Notes: a model not told the origin generated them from the letters alone. 64,000 bases of DNA from Aurantiacibacter marinus (GCF_001021555.1 NZ_LDCP01000001.1:1116001-1180000), one strand, 5' to 3'; numbered from the stretch's first letter, positions 45,834 through 55,018 are shown. Numbers and translations are program-made.

Positions 45834-46489
45834 CCGACACAGAATTCGAAGCGACTGAAAAGAAGCGTAAGCTCAAGAAAACGCTGTTTGCGCTAATACT
45901 GGGAGGAGTGGCCGGTTTCTTAGGCGCTATGGGCCTTATGGAACTGATTGACACTGGCTTGCTGGGCGACTTGGGAGCATCGCGTGAAGTCGCCGCACTG
46001 GTTGCGCTTGTCTATCTGCTGACGGCAGGGGCTATCGGGATTGGCCTTGTCAATCCGAAGGCTGGTGCGCGGTTCTTGAATGTTGAGGATGCGGAGGAAC
46101 TGGACGAGCAGCGCGGCATGCTCATGTTTTCAACCATCGGCATGGCCGTTGCGGGGCTTGCTTTGCTTATCGTCGCTTTGTCAGGACAGGGCGGGGTGAT
46201 TGGCCCGGTGGTGGCGCTGGTGTCCTATGTCGTCTTGAGCGTTGTGGCCGTGTTTACCTCACTCAAGTCCATCAAATTCCAGGATGAGCTGATGCAGGCG
46301 GTCGGAAAAGAGGCGGGATCGACATCGTTCTACCTCGTTGTCCTTGTTGGCGGCACATGGGCGTTGTTGGCGCATCTCGGGTTTGTCACTGGTCCAGCAC
46401 CGCTCGACTGGCTGACGATGTTCTGGGCGCTGATGCTGCTCGCCGCGTTCATTGTGACCGGCAGGCGCGGCATGTTGGCAATGCGTTGA
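45830..46489 (+). CDS. Six-TM membrane protein coupled to an XRE regulator
   Basis: Integral inner membrane protein of 219 residues: a short charged N-terminus (MTDTEFEATEKKRKLKK) and about six hydrophobic helices (roughly 18-40, 55-75, 100-118, 125-147, 165-185, 193-212). The loop between helices 2 and 3 is acidic (NVEDAEELDEQRGM). I recognise no named domain; small multi-TM proteins coupled to a short XRE regulator occur in several sphingomonads, to my recollection. It is co-translated with the regulator and followed by the glnA terminator. A transporter, sensor or holin-like role is possible and none is shown. Confidence 0.85.
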   Translation: MTDTEFEATEKKRKLKKTLFALILGGVAGFLGAMGLMELIDTGLLGDLGASREVAALVALVYLLTAGAIGIGLVNPKAGARFLNVEDAEELDEQRGMLMFSTIGMAVAGLALLIVALSGQGGVIGPVVALVSYVVLSVVAVFTSLKSIKFQDELMQAVGKEAGSTSFYLVVLVGGTWALLAHLGFVTGPAPLDWLTMFWALMLLAAFIVTGRRGMLAMR

Positions 46490-46514
46490 AGGCCCAGTTC
46501 TGTACCGAAACAGC

Positions 46515-46546
46515 AAAAAGGGCCGCCCGGTTTCCCGAGCGGCCCC
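46515..46546 (-). terminator. Intrinsic terminator of glnA
   Basis: GGGCCGC (46520-46526) pairs with GCGGCCC (46539-46545), extended inwards by CGG/CCG around a TTTC loop with one mismatch. On the minus strand the stem is followed by a five-T run, so it serves glnA; on the plus strand the tail is weak. Confidence 0.8.
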
Positions 46547-46580
46547 TCTTGGTGATCTGGTTGATCGTTAGCGCGGCAAA

Positions 46581-47990
46581 TCAGGCGCTGTAGTAAAGAT
46601 CATACTCAACTGCGGTCGGAGTCATTTCCACACGGTGCACTTCGTCCCACTTCAGTTCGATATAGGCATCGATCTGGTCCTTGGTGAACACACCGCCGGC
46701 CAGAAGGAATTCGTGATCGGCTTCGAGGGATTCGAGAGCTTCACGCAAGGAGCCGCAAACGGTTGGAACTTCGGCGAGCTCTGCCGGCGGCAGGTCGTAG
46801 AGGTTCTTGTCCATGGCTTCACCCGGGTGGATCTTGTTCTTGATCCCGTCAATGCCGGCCATCAGCAGCGCTGCACAGGACAGATACGGATTGGCGAGCG
46901 GATCGGGGAAGCGGAATTCAACGCGCTTGGCCTTTTCGCCTGCGCCGTACGGAATGCGGCACGAAGCGGAGCGGTTGCGCGCCGAGTAGGCGAGCAGCAC
47001 AGGTGCTTCAAAGCCCGGTACCAGACGCTTGTAGCTGTTGGTGGTCGGGTTGGAGAAAGCGTTGATCGCCTTGGCGTGTTTGATGACGCCGCCGATGTAA
47101 TACAGGCACTGTTCCGACAGGCCGGCATAACCATTGCCCGCAAATGTGTTCTTGCCGTCTTTCCAGATCGACATGTGGGTGTGCATTCCGGAACCGTTAT
47201 CGTCCTTGATCGGCTTGGGCATGAAAGTCGCCGTCTTGCCGTAAGCATGGGCGACCTGGTGCACGACATACTTGTACACCTGGATACGGTCAGCGGTTTC
47301 CACCAGCGTGCCGAAGGTCATACCTAGTTCGTGCTGGGCAGCGGCCACTTCGTGGTGCTGCTTGTCCATCGGCAGGCCCATTTCCTTCATGGTCGTGACC
47401 ATCTCGGCGCGGATATCCATGCAGCTGTCGACCGGTGCCACGGGGAAATAACCGCCCTTGGCACGCGGACGGTGGCCCATATTGCCGCCTTCGATTTCGG
47501 TGCCGGTGTTGGTCGGCAGTTCGATATCGTCGATCTGGTAGCCTGATCCGGCATAGCCATCTTCAAAGCGCACATCATCGAACATGAAAAACTCAGGTTC
47601 CGGCCCGACATAGATCGTGTCGCCAAGGCCACTGGACTTCACATATTCCTCGGCGCGCTTTGCGGTTGAGCGCGGGTCACGGCCATACAGGGAGCCATCG
47701 CTGGGTTCGACAATGTCGCACACGATGATCAACATCGGCGTGGCGCTGAACGGATCGATATAGGTCGCGTCCAGATCCGGCTTCAGGATCATGTCGCTTT
47801 CATTGATGACTTTCCAGCCTTCGATGGAAGAACCATCGAACATCAGGCCTTCTTCAAGCGCGTCTTCATCGATGACGTCGGCGCACATGGAAAGATGCTG
47901 CCACTTGCCCTTGGGATCAGTGAAACGCACATCAACCCATTCAATTTCTTCATCCTTGATGAGCTTTACGATGTCTTTTGCACTGGCCAT
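46581..47990 (-). CDS. glnA: Glutamine synthetase, type I
   Basis: Dodecameric enzyme making glutamine from glutamate, ammonia and ATP. The 469 residues are the class GSI-beta length. Motifs: [17 protein letters not shown] near residue 51, the metal-binding [40 protein letters not shown], the glutamate loop with [14 protein letters not shown], and the adenylylation tyrosine in [15 protein letters not shown] near residue 397. It is therefore likely controlled by GlnE. It lies 65 bases downstream of glnB on the same strand, the usual glnBA operon, and ends at a terminator shared with the converging membrane protein gene. Confidence 0.98.
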   Translation of the reverse strand: MASAKDIVKLIKDEEIEWVDVRFTDPKGKWQHLSMCADVIDEDALEEGLMFDGSSIEGWKVINESDMILKPDLDATYIDPFSATPMLIIVCDIVEPSDGSLYGRDPRSTAKRAEEYVKSSGLGDTIYVGPEPEFFMFDDVRFEDGYAGSGYQIDDIELPTNTGTEIEGGNMGHRPRAKGGYFPVAPVDSCMDIRAEMVTTMKEMGLPMDKQHHEVAAAQHELGMTFGTLVETADRIQVYKYVVHQVAHAYGKTATFMPKPIKDDNGSGMHTHMSIWKDGKNTFAGNGYAGLSEQCLYYIGGVIKHAKAINAFSNPTTNSYKRLVPGFEAPVLLAYSARNRSASCRIPYGAGEKAKRVEFRFPDPLANPYLSCAALLMAGIDGIKNKIHPGEAMDKNLYDLPPAELAEVPTVCGSLREALESLEADHEFLLAGGVFTKDQIDAYIELKWDEVHRVEMTPTAVEYDLYYSA

Positions 47991-48055
47991 TGTTGTCGTT
48001 CCTTCTGGGATAGAATTGTTGTGATGTTGGATAAGTTTGTGTCGGGCTGGCGGCT

Positions 48056-48496
<441 letters not shown>

Positions 48497-48514
48497 TCAC
48501 CTGCCACAGGGAGT

Positions 48515-48530
48515 TTCAAGAATCATGCCA
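48515..48530 (-). promoter_or_regulatory. Candidate sigma-54 promoter of glnBA
   Basis: On the minus strand, TGGCAT-GATTC-TTGAA resembles the RpoN consensus TGGCAC-N5-TTGCA with correct GG-to-TG spacing; the conserved C of the -12 element is replaced by A. It lies in the 316-base gap between argC and glnB (48395-48710). I found no clear NtrC site further upstream in that gap; its only other recognisable element is the argC hairpin. Confidence 0.42.
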
Positions 48531-48675
48531 GAGCGTGACAACGAGGCGTAGACAATCACACGCCTATGCGAAAGGGCGGATTCGCAACATTATCAGCGCT
48601 GACCGGGTGTTTCGCAGAACAATCGTGCGCACGGCAGCATTTGCGCTGAAACGTGCATGGTGAAAATGCAGGCAA

Positions 48676-48698
48676 GCGTGCCCAATTGCTGGGCACGC
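48676..48698 (-). terminator. Hairpin terminator downstream of argC
   Basis: A perfect 9-bp stem, GCGTGCCCA with TGGGCACGC, and a 5-base loop, 12 bases after the argC stop on the minus strand. The following T-content (TTGCCTGCATTTTC) is moderate. Confidence 0.65.
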
Positions 48699-48710
48699 GA
48701 GCCGCGTTTG

Positions 48711-49640
48711 TCAGACCCGCAGGCCTGCCAGTTCGTTACAACCAGCCATGAGGTTGAGTGATTGCACAGCGGCCCCGCTGGCGCCTTTGCCAAGGTTATC
48801 CAGCCGCGCGACAAGCCTCGCAGTCTTGCCTTCCGGGTCGCTGAATACCCATAGGTCGAGCCGGTCCGACGGCTCTGCATCGGTGCGCAACAGCAGTTCC
48901 GACGGCTGTTCATTGTCATGGACGGTGATCAAGGCGGATTCGGCAAAGTAGCGCTTCAGTTCGGCGCGCAGCTTGTCCGGCTTCGCAGCGGAGCGCATCG
49001 CAGATATTGCGAGCGGCACTTCCACCAGCATCCCGCGGAATGCAGGAACGACGGCTGGCGAAAATACAGGCGAATGTTCCAGCCCTGCCTTGCGCTGCAT
49101 TTCTTCCAGGTGCTTGTGGTCAAGCGTCATGCCGTAAGCGCGGTAGGCGATGTCAGGCTCTTCCACGAAACGCTGGATCATGGATTTTCCGCCGCCGGAA
49201 TATCCCGATACGGCATTGACCGTATACGGCCAGTCGCGCGGCAACAGGCGGGCCCGCACCAGTGGAGCGATCAGGGCAAGAAAACCGGTCGGATAGCATC
49301 CCGGATTGGCGACCCTCGCAGCGCCTGCAATCACACTGGGCCCGACAAGTTCGGGAAAACCATATATCCAGCCGGCCGCATTTCTGTGTGCCGTGGATGC
49401 GTCGATCACGCGGGTCCCTGAACTTTCGTCAAGCAGGGCAACCGCTTCGCGGGCGGCGTCGTCCGGCAGGCACAGTATCGCGAAATCGGCATAGTTGAGT
49501 GCGGAGCGGCGGCATTCGGTATCCTTGCGCTCTGCGTCACTCAGCCGGACAAGTTCGAAATCGGCATGGCCTTCCAACCGGTCTACGATTTCCAGCCCGG
49601 TTGTGCCTTCGGCACCGTCAATAAATACCGTATGCGCCAT
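48711..49640 (-). CDS. argC: N-acetyl-gamma-glutamyl-phosphate reductase (type 2)
   Basis: Third step of arginine synthesis, NADPH reduction of N-acetylglutamyl phosphate. The 309-residue protein is the shorter type-2 form: IDGAEGTTGLEIVDRL for NADP binding, FAILCLPDDAAREAV, the catalytic cysteine in ANPGCYPTGFLAL near residue 112, and SGYSGGGKSMI near residue 147. The start overlaps the SH3 gene stop by one base, so it is coupled to it and lies in a lap-SH3-argC series on the minus strand. No other arginine biosynthesis gene is nearby. Confidence 0.95.
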   Translation of the reverse strand: MAHTVFIDGAEGTTGLEIVDRLEGHADFELVRLSDAERKDTECRRSALNYADFAILCLPDDAAREAVALLDESSGTRVIDASTAHRNAAGWIYGFPELVGPSVIAGAARVANPGCYPTGFLALIAPLVRARLLPRDWPYTVNAVSGYSGGGKSMIQRFVEEPDIAYRAYGMTLDHKHLEEMQRKAGLEHSPVFSPAVVPAFRGMLVEVPLAISAMRSAAKPDKLRAELKRYFAESALITVHDNEQPSELLLRTDAEPSDRLDLWVFSDPEGKTARLVARLDNLGKGASGAAVQSLNLMAGCNELAGLRV

Positions 49641-50011
49641 CAGGCCAGTCTCTCAAGACGGTCTGCCCGAATGTATCCCACCGGCCCTTCGACCGACAAG
49701 CAACCCCAGACCCATTTGCCTGCCTCGTCCAGCACTTCGAAACTGTCACCTTCCATCAACACGCACAATTCCTCTGCATCGTCCTGCGGGTCGGTAAGCA
49801 AGGATGCGCCGCCGGGCATCACTGTGCGCGGCTGCGGCACGGCATAGTGGGGCACGAAATGCTTTCCGGCCAGAGCGATATGGGCCAAGTCACCTCGGAT
49901 CGGATCCTTCCGCGGATCAGGGCGTGCGATGGCACCGGCCAAAACGTATGGACCTTGCACCTGGCTGGCGCCGGTTGGCCTATCGCCATTGGAAGTATCA
50001 GCTTGGCTCAA
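49640..50011 (-). CDS. Stand-alone SH3 domain protein, resembling the N-terminal part of a C40 peptidase
   Basis: Small cytoplasmic-type protein of 123 residues, starting at a TTG (50011) with GAGGG upstream. Residues about 25-60 (AIARPDPRKDPIRGDLAHIALAGKHFVPHYAVP) and 85-123 (ELCVLMEGDSFEVLDEAGKWVWGCLSVEGPVGYIRADRL) match what I recall of the N-terminal bacterial SH3 of the NlpC/P60 (C40) dipeptidyl peptidases that follow a leucyl aminopeptidase gene in other sphingomonads. Here the protein stops right after the SH3 region and argC begins at the stop, so the catalytic Cys-His domain is missing. It may be a working truncated form or a relic; codon usage looks normal. Confidence 0.75.
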   Translation of the reverse strand: MSQADTSNGDRPTGASQVQGPYVLAGAIARPDPRKDPIRGDLAHIALAGKHFVPHYAVPQPRTVMPGGASLLTDPQDDAEELCVLMEGDSFEVLDEAGKWVWGCLSVEGPVGYIRADRLERLA

Positions 50012-50093
50012 TCAGCCACCCTCTTGGAAATTGCTTTGTCCATTCGTGAAGCTGCGCGCTTAGACGCACCGCTCTCACCCGGCAAGTGTGGCA

Positions 50094-51476
50094 TCAGCCA
50101 TACCGACCGCGCAACATGTGGAATGCCGCGCGCAGGCCCAGCGCTCCGCCGCCTTTCGGCCGACCAGGTTTTGCAAAAGGGCGCCATGCGAACGTGTCGA
50201 AATGCGCCCAGTCGATGTCCTCGCCCACAAATCTGTCGAGGAAAGATGCAGCCACACTGGCGCCGGCAAAGGAATTGCCATGCGCGTTGTTGAGATCGGC
50301 AAGGTCGGATTTCAGCCATTCGGCATATGCATCATGGATCGGCAGACGCCAGGGCTCGTCATCATGCGCGCGGCCCGCGGCAATCAGCTGGTCTGCGGTT
50401 TGATCGCGGCGTGTGAACAGGGCAGGCAGATCGGGACCCACAGCGACCCGGGCCGCGCCTGTCAGTGTCGCGAAATCAATGATCAGCTCAGGATCGCTTT
50501 CGCTTGCCAAAGTCAGGGCATCTCCCAGAATCAGGCGGCCTTCGGCATCGGTATTGCCGATTTCCACGGTCAGGCCCTTGCGGCTGTTCAATATGTCTCC
50601 GGGCCGGAAAGCATTGCCCGAGATGGCGTTTTCGACCGTGGGCACCAGGCAGTGCAAATATACCTTTAGGCCAGCCTTCATAATCAATTCGGCCAGCGCG
50701 AGCGCGTGGGCAGCGCCGCCCATGTCTTTTTTCATCAGCTTCATTCCGGCAGCTGATTTCACATCCAAACCGCCGGAATCAAAGCTCACACCTTTGCCCA
50801 CAATGGCCACGCGCGGGTGATCCGCACTGCCCCATGTAAAATGGACCAGACGGGGCGCATGTTTGCGGTCTGCCGCCCGGCCTACGGCATGTATCATCGG
50901 GTATCCGGTTTCCAGCGAGTCACCGCGGATCACGTTAAGATCGGCATTGTGCGCCTTTGCCATGCGCTCTGCTTCCGCTTCGATTGCGGCTGGGCCCATG
51001 TCTTCGGCTGGCGTATTGACCATGTCGGCTACTAGCCCGGTGGCGACCGCTTCCGCGATTGCCAGATCGATCTTCGCTACATCTTCTGTAAGCAGAACGC
51101 GCGGCCCTTCGGCCTCCTCGTCCTTCTTGTATCGTTCGAATGTGTATTGTGCTGTTTGCCAGCCGTGCATGGCCGGACCGGGCTGTCGGCCATGCAAGCG
51201 GTATGTTCCTTCCGGGAGCGTCTCGGCAAGCCTGGCGAGGCACCAGCTTGAAAGCTCTGCCGGATCGGCAACGCCGCCAACGGCAAACCAGCTTTCTCCA
51301 TCAGGTACGATCCCTGTCTGGTATCCGCCGCCGGCAAATTTCTGCGCCGAAAGGGCTGCGCGCTGCGGTCCGCTCAGCGCTTTCGCAAAGCTCTCGAACG
51401 TATCTTTGTTGACAAGGTGGATCGCAATAGCGTCTTGCCCGCGATCCGGGCGTATCAGGTTGTCTGCAATACTCAT
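50094..51476 (-). CDS. M17 family leucyl aminopeptidase
   Basis: Two-zinc cytosolic exopeptidase of 460 residues. The catalytic domain shows KGVSFDSGGLDVKSAAGMKLMKKDMGGA near residue 230 and the signature NTDAEGRL near residue 309, with GDALTLASESDPELIIDFATLTGAARVAVG after it; the metal ligands Lys, Asp and Glu of the family are all present. The N-terminal domain is less conserved. It lies first in the minus-strand series with the SH3 protein (82-base gap) and argC, and is divergent from a lipoprotein gene. It contributes to peptide recycling; specificity is not determined. Confidence 0.95.
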   Translation of the reverse strand: MSIADNLIRPDRGQDAIAIHLVNKDTFESFAKALSGPQRAALSAQKFAGGGYQTGIVPDGESWFAVGGVADPAELSSWCLARLAETLPEGTYRLHGRQPGPAMHGWQTAQYTFERYKKDEEAEGPRVLLTEDVAKIDLAIAEAVATGLVADMVNTPAEDMGPAAIEAEAERMAKAHNADLNVIRGDSLETGYPMIHAVGRAADRKHAPRLVHFTWGSADHPRVAIVGKGVSFDSGGLDVKSAAGMKLMKKDMGGAAHALALAELIMKAGLKVYLHCLVPTVENAISGNAFRPGDILNSRKGLTVEIGNTDAEGRLILGDALTLASESDPELIIDFATLTGAARVAVGPDLPALFTRRDQTADQLIAAGRAHDDEPWRLPIHDAYAEWLKSDLADLNNAHGNSFAGASVAASFLDRFVGEDIDWAHFDTFAWRPFAKPGRPKGGGALGLRAAFHMLRGRYG

Positions 51477-51523
51477 GGAATATCGCTTGCCGTTTTCGCC
51501 CGCGTTTGAAAAGCTGGGAATTG

Positions 51524-52360
51524 ATGTTGCGACGAATCATTTTGGTTTTGGCACCGCTGCTCGCCTTGTCGGGCTGTAATGTACCCTCTGGTGGCGACGA
51601 ACCCGTTCCCCCAGCTACGCCAGACGTGCCTGTGACGGATTTGCCGGTTCCGGATGCCAGCGAAACTGCAAAAGGCGAAGCGACTGGCGGTGCACGCGAT
51701 GTATCGACCGAAACGGACAGTTTCCTGTTCGAATATTCCTATCCGCAACAGGCCGGAGAGCTTCCGGCCCTTGCTGCCTGGCTCGACCAGCGGATGGAAA
51801 GACGGCGGCAGGCCATTGAACGGGACGCGGCGCGGGGACGGGCAGAGGCACGCGAAAATGGATTTCCGTTCAACATGTATTCCAGCGGCACTTCGTGGGA
51901 AGTTGTCGCAGACCTGCCAGGCTGGCTCAGTCTCTCTGCCGCGCTCGACAGTTATCGCGGCGGCGCACATCCCAATTACGGTTTTGATACCATCGTTTGG
52001 GATAAGGAAGGCGATCGCCCGCTTGAACCGGTTGCCTTCTTCACCTCGGCGGAAGCATTGGACAATGCACTCGGAGAACGATTGTGCGAAGCGCTGAATG
52101 CCGAACGTGAGAAGCGCAGAGGGGCACCGGTAGAGGCCGGCTCGACGGACATTTTCGATGCCTGCATCAAGCCGGATGAAACAAACCTGCTGCTCGGTTC
52201 CAGCAACGGGCGGACTTTCAACCGGATCGGCATCCAGATCGCGCCTTATCTTGCCGGTCCGTATGCCGAAGGCTCGTACGAATTCACGTTTAACATGGAT
52301 GAAGATCTGCTTGCCATTGTTCGACCAGAGTACCGCGAAGCCTTTAGCGTGCGGAACTGA
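51524..52360 (+). CDS. DUF4163/DUF3298 (RsiV/PdaC-like) domain lipoprotein
   Basis: Predicted lipoprotein of 278 residues from the ATG at 51524; signal MLRRIILVLAPLLALSGC with lipobox. A Pro/Val/Asp-rich linker is followed by a PdaC-type DUF4163 region (SFLFEYSYPQQAGELPALAAWLD) and DUF3298 (SLSAALDSYRGGAHPNYGFDTIVWDKEGDRPLEPVAFFT, with the family's YxGGAHPN motif, and a C-terminal FNRIGIQIAPYLAGPYAEGSYEF). These domains occur in RsiV anti-sigma factors that bind lysozyme and in PdaC deacetylases, but here there is no catalytic domain. A role in envelope sensing is possible and not shown. It is divergent from the aminopeptidase. Confidence 0.85.
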   Translation: MLRRIILVLAPLLALSGCNVPSGGDEPVPPATPDVPVTDLPVPDASETAKGEATGGARDVSTETDSFLFEYSYPQQAGELPALAAWLDQRMERRRQAIERDAARGRAEARENGFPFNMYSSGTSWEVVADLPGWLSLSAALDSYRGGAHPNYGFDTIVWDKEGDRPLEPVAFFTSAEALDNALGERLCEALNAEREKRRGAPVEAGSTDIFDACIKPDETNLLLGSSNGRTFNRIGIQIAPYLAGPYAEGSYEFTFNMDEDLLAIVRPEYREAFSVRN

Positions 52361-52429
52361 AACGGGCGCCAAAAGGGCGGACCTTCAACTGTCTCGCAAT
52401 TTGGCGCGCCAGTCGCTACATACACCGGC

Positions 52430-53257
52430 ATGACGCAATATCAGCACGTAACCGCCGACACCTCTGTCTACCGCGACGGGACCATCAAACTTCACGGGCC
52501 GGAAGGCTTTGAAGGCATGCGCAAGGCTGGCCAGCTGGCCGCGCGCATTCTGGACGAGATGGCAGCGCGGGTGCAGCCCGGTGTGACCACGGAAGAACTT
52601 GACCGCGTGGTGCGCGAAATGACGCTGGACGGCGGCGCAGTTCCTGCGACGCTTGGCTATCGCGGCTATACCCACAGCTGCTGCATTTCCATCAATCACG
52701 TCGTCTGTCACGGCATCCCCAGCGACAAACGTTTGAAAGACGGCGATATCGTCAATATCGATGTAACCCCGCTGCTGGATGGATGGCACGGTGATACCAG
52801 CCGGATGTTCCTTGTCGGCGATGTGCCGCTGAAGGCGAAAAAGCTGGTGGACGTAACTTATGAATGCCTGATGGCAGGCATAACCCAGGTTCGGCCCGGC
52901 GCGCGGCTGGGCGATATTGGTGCAGCTATCCAGAAAATTGCCGAGAGCCGCCGGTACGGTGTCGTCCGCGATTTTTGCGGGCACGGGCTGGGGCGTCTGT
53001 TCCATGATGCGCCCGAAGTCGTCCATGCGGCGCGAGCTGGCACCGGTCCGGAACTGAAGGCCGGCATGTTCATGACCATTGAACCGATGATCAATCTGGG
53101 CCGCGCCCATGTCAAATTGCTCAATGACGGCTGGACTGCGGTAACGCGGGACAAGTCGTTATCGGCACAGTTTGAACATTCTATCGGCATCACAGAAGAC
53201 GGTGCAGAGCTTTTCACCAAATCGCCAACCGGTTTGGACAAGCCGCCCTATATTTGA
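52430..53257 (+). CDS. map: Methionine aminopeptidase type I
   Basis: Removes N-terminal Met from nascent proteins. The 275 residues show the five metal ligands in context: HGIPSDKRLKDGDIVNIDVT with the first Asp, LLDGWHGDTSRMF with the second, GHGLGRLFHDAPEV with His, MTIEPMINLG with Glu, and AQFEHSIGITEDGAELFT with the last Glu. The substrate His is in INHVVCHG. Length is slightly above the 250-265 standard because of an N-terminal extension of about 20 residues. The ATG at 52430 is standard; the gene seems monocistronic. Confidence 0.96.
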   Translation: MTQYQHVTADTSVYRDGTIKLHGPEGFEGMRKAGQLAARILDEMAARVQPGVTTEELDRVVREMTLDGGAVPATLGYRGYTHSCCISINHVVCHGIPSDKRLKDGDIVNIDVTPLLDGWHGDTSRMFLVGDVPLKAKKLVDVTYECLMAGITQVRPGARLGDIGAAIQKIAESRRYGVVRDFCGHGLGRLFHDAPEVVHAARAGTGPELKAGMFMTIEPMINLGRAHVKLLNDGWTAVTRDKSLSAQFEHSIGITEDGAELFTKSPTGLDKPPYI

Positions 53258-53324
53258 TCTGGCGCAAAGATTGTCTGTCATTTGGGCCTAAGTGTTGGTG
53301 AAATCACACAAGAAGGTTCGGACT

Positions 53325-53708
53325 ATGGAAATCAAAACCACCTTTGTCATCGCCGCTGTCATAGCCGCAGCGTCGCTGCTTGGCGCTTGCCAGTATGCCG
53401 AAACACCCGAACCCGTAACTGCCGCCCCTGTCGCAGAACAGCACCGGGAGGCTCACGCATTGGCGCAGGCCGCTTGCGCGGGGTGCCACTCTGTCGAAGC
53501 CTATGGCTTGTCGCCCAATTCTGCCGCACCGGAATGGCCGGTTATTGCCAATACTCCCGGCCTGACGCGTGAAACGCTGACCTTCTGGCTTACCGAGGCG
53601 CATAATTATCCCGAGCAGATGGATTTTTATCTGGACGAAGATGAAGTTGAGCAGCTTGTCGATTACATGCTGACGTTACGGCGGGACGATTATCACCCGC
53701 CATACTGA
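53325..53708 (+). CDS. Lipoprotein monoheme cytochrome c
   Basis: Class I-type c cytochrome of 127 residues from the ATG at 53325 (AGAAGG upstream). MEIKTTFVIAAVIAAASLLG ends in lipobox LLGAC (Cys22), so it should be lipid-anchored in the periplasm. The heme site is CAGCH (Cys51, Cys54, His55). Met99 in NYPEQMDF is the likely sixth ligand. It is an electron carrier of unknown partner. The adjacent convergent ccmAB genes supply part of the cytochrome c maturation system, which suits this neighbour. Only 6 bases separate its stop from that of ccmB. Confidence 0.9.
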   Translation: MEIKTTFVIAAVIAAASLLGACQYAETPEPVTAAPVAEQHREAHALAQAACAGCHSVEAYGLSPNSAAPEWPVIANTPGLTRETLTFWLTEAHNYPEQMDFYLDEDEVEQLVDYMLTLRRDDYHPPY

Positions 53709-53714
53709 GAAGGT

Positions 53715-54377
53715 TTAACCCTCTCGGGCAGCCCTGATCGCGGCGCCGCCCGCAAAAGGCGCAATGGCGACCAGAACCAGACTGATTGCCGCCGTCAGCG
53801 CAAGCCCGCTTTCACCGCCGGTCGATAGGGAGCCGGCGCCAAAGATGAGCAACGGAACCGCGAGCGGTACCATAAGCAGGCCGGAAAGCGCCGCTCCGCC
53901 GCCTTTAAGCCCTACTGTCACAGCGGCAATGATTATGCCGATGGCAGCCAATCCGGGGGTTCCCGCCAGCAAGCCCAGCAGCACTACGTGCAGTGTTGGC
54001 CCATCGATCCCGACCAGTGCACTTGCAGGGAATGCTGCGGCGATAATGAAGGGGCCAAAGCTGAGCCAATGGGCCAGCAACCGCACAGCGACCACCACCT
54101 CTTCCGCAATGCCGCGCAAAGCCCATTGATCGAAAAAACCGCTTTCCACATCCGGCGCAAGCAACCGGTCGAGCGGAAGGATCGCAGCCAGCAGTGCGGC
54201 CACCCAGATCACGCCGCCGCCGGTTGCGGCCAGCAATTCCGGCTCCGGTCCCACAGCAAAAGGATATAGCATCGACACGGCGAGAAAAAATAACAGCGGT
54301 AAAAGCGAGTTGCCGCGCGAGGAACCGGGAAGCAGCGCCCCAAGATCGCGCCGGAGCAGAGCCATCAAAGCTTTCAT
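53715..54377 (-). CDS. ccmB: Heme exporter CcmB
   Basis: Membrane permease of the CcmAB transporter used in cytochrome c maturation system I. From the ATG at 54377 (coupled to ccmA by the ATGA overlap) it is 220 residues, matching the family, with six hydrophobic helices and the conserved features LRRDLGALLPGSSRGNSLLPLLFF at the N-terminus, DVESGFFDQWALRG (loop near residue 85) and GTPGLAAIGIIIAAVTVGLKGG. The usual ccmC downstream is missing: ccmB converges directly on the cytochrome gene, so ccmC-H must be elsewhere. Confidence 0.93.
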   Translation of the reverse strand: MKALMALLRRDLGALLPGSSRGNSLLPLLFFLAVSMLYPFAVGPEPELLAATGGGVIWVAALLAAILPLDRLLAPDVESGFFDQWALRGIAEEVVVAVRLLAHWLSFGPFIIAAAFPASALVGIDGPTLHVVLLGLLAGTPGLAAIGIIIAAVTVGLKGGGAALSGLLMVPLAVPLLIFGAGSLSTGGESGLALTAAISLVLVAIAPFAGGAAIRAAREG

Positions 54378-54958
54378 GCGGTGAAATTCGGCAGATGCAG
54401 TGTTTTCTGGCCGGGCAGGGCAATTGGCTGGTGGCTGGCGACAACAGCAATTCCCCCGCCGCCGCAATGCAGTGCCAGCAAGGCCTCTACCGCGCCGCGC
54501 GCCTGATCGTCCAATCCGTTCAGCGGCTCATCCAGCAGCCACACTTGCCGCCCGCTGTTCAGCAGACGGGCCAGGCCTGCGCGTTTGCGCTGGCCAGTGG
54601 AAAGAAAGCGCACGGGGACTTCGAGCAATCCTTGAAGCTGCAATGTTGCAAGAGCGGCATCCGGCACGCCGCAGCCATCCAGTTTTTGCCAGAAGTCCAG
54701 TGCGCTGCCCAGCGGCAGGTGTTCGTCCAGCGCAAGCCGTTCATCAATGAGCGCCATGGAACCTGCGCGTTCTACATCCCCCGCGAAAGGTCGCATCAAT
54801 CCGGCAAGAATCCGGATGAGGCTGGATTTTCCTGTGCCGTTGGGGCCAGTGACCTGCAATGCCTCGCCGGCTTCCAGCGCCAGGGAAAGGCCGCTAAACA
54901 GCACGCGGTCGCCGCGCCTGCAGGCAAGTTCAGTCGCGGCTAATCGGCACGGTTCCAT
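54374..54958 (-). CDS. ccmA: Heme exporter ATP-binding protein CcmA
   Basis: ABC ATPase that, with CcmB, releases holo-CcmE during cytochrome c maturation. From the ATG at 54958 it is 194 residues, shorter than many ABC ATPases but normal for CcmA. Walker A GPNGTGKSSLIRILAGL near residue 36, signature LSTGQRKRAGLARLL near residue 122 and Walker B VWLLDEPLNGLDDQ are intact; the His-switch is in ASHQPI. The frame extends 14 residues upstream with no supporting start. It is divergent from the pterin dehydratase gene across 60 bases. Confidence 0.93.
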   Translation of the reverse strand: MEPCRLAATELACRRGDRVLFSGLSLALEAGEALQVTGPNGTGKSSLIRILAGLMRPFAGDVERAGSMALIDERLALDEHLPLGSALDFWQKLDGCGVPDAALATLQLQGLLEVPVRFLSTGQRKRAGLARLLNSGRQVWLLDEPLNGLDDQARGAVEALLALHCGGGGIAVVASHQPIALPGQKTLHLPNFTA

Positions 54959-55018
54959 CGCATTCTGCGTTAGGGCAATGTAGGCGCAGCGCGCAAGCAT
55001 TCGAAATTGGGGAATTAC

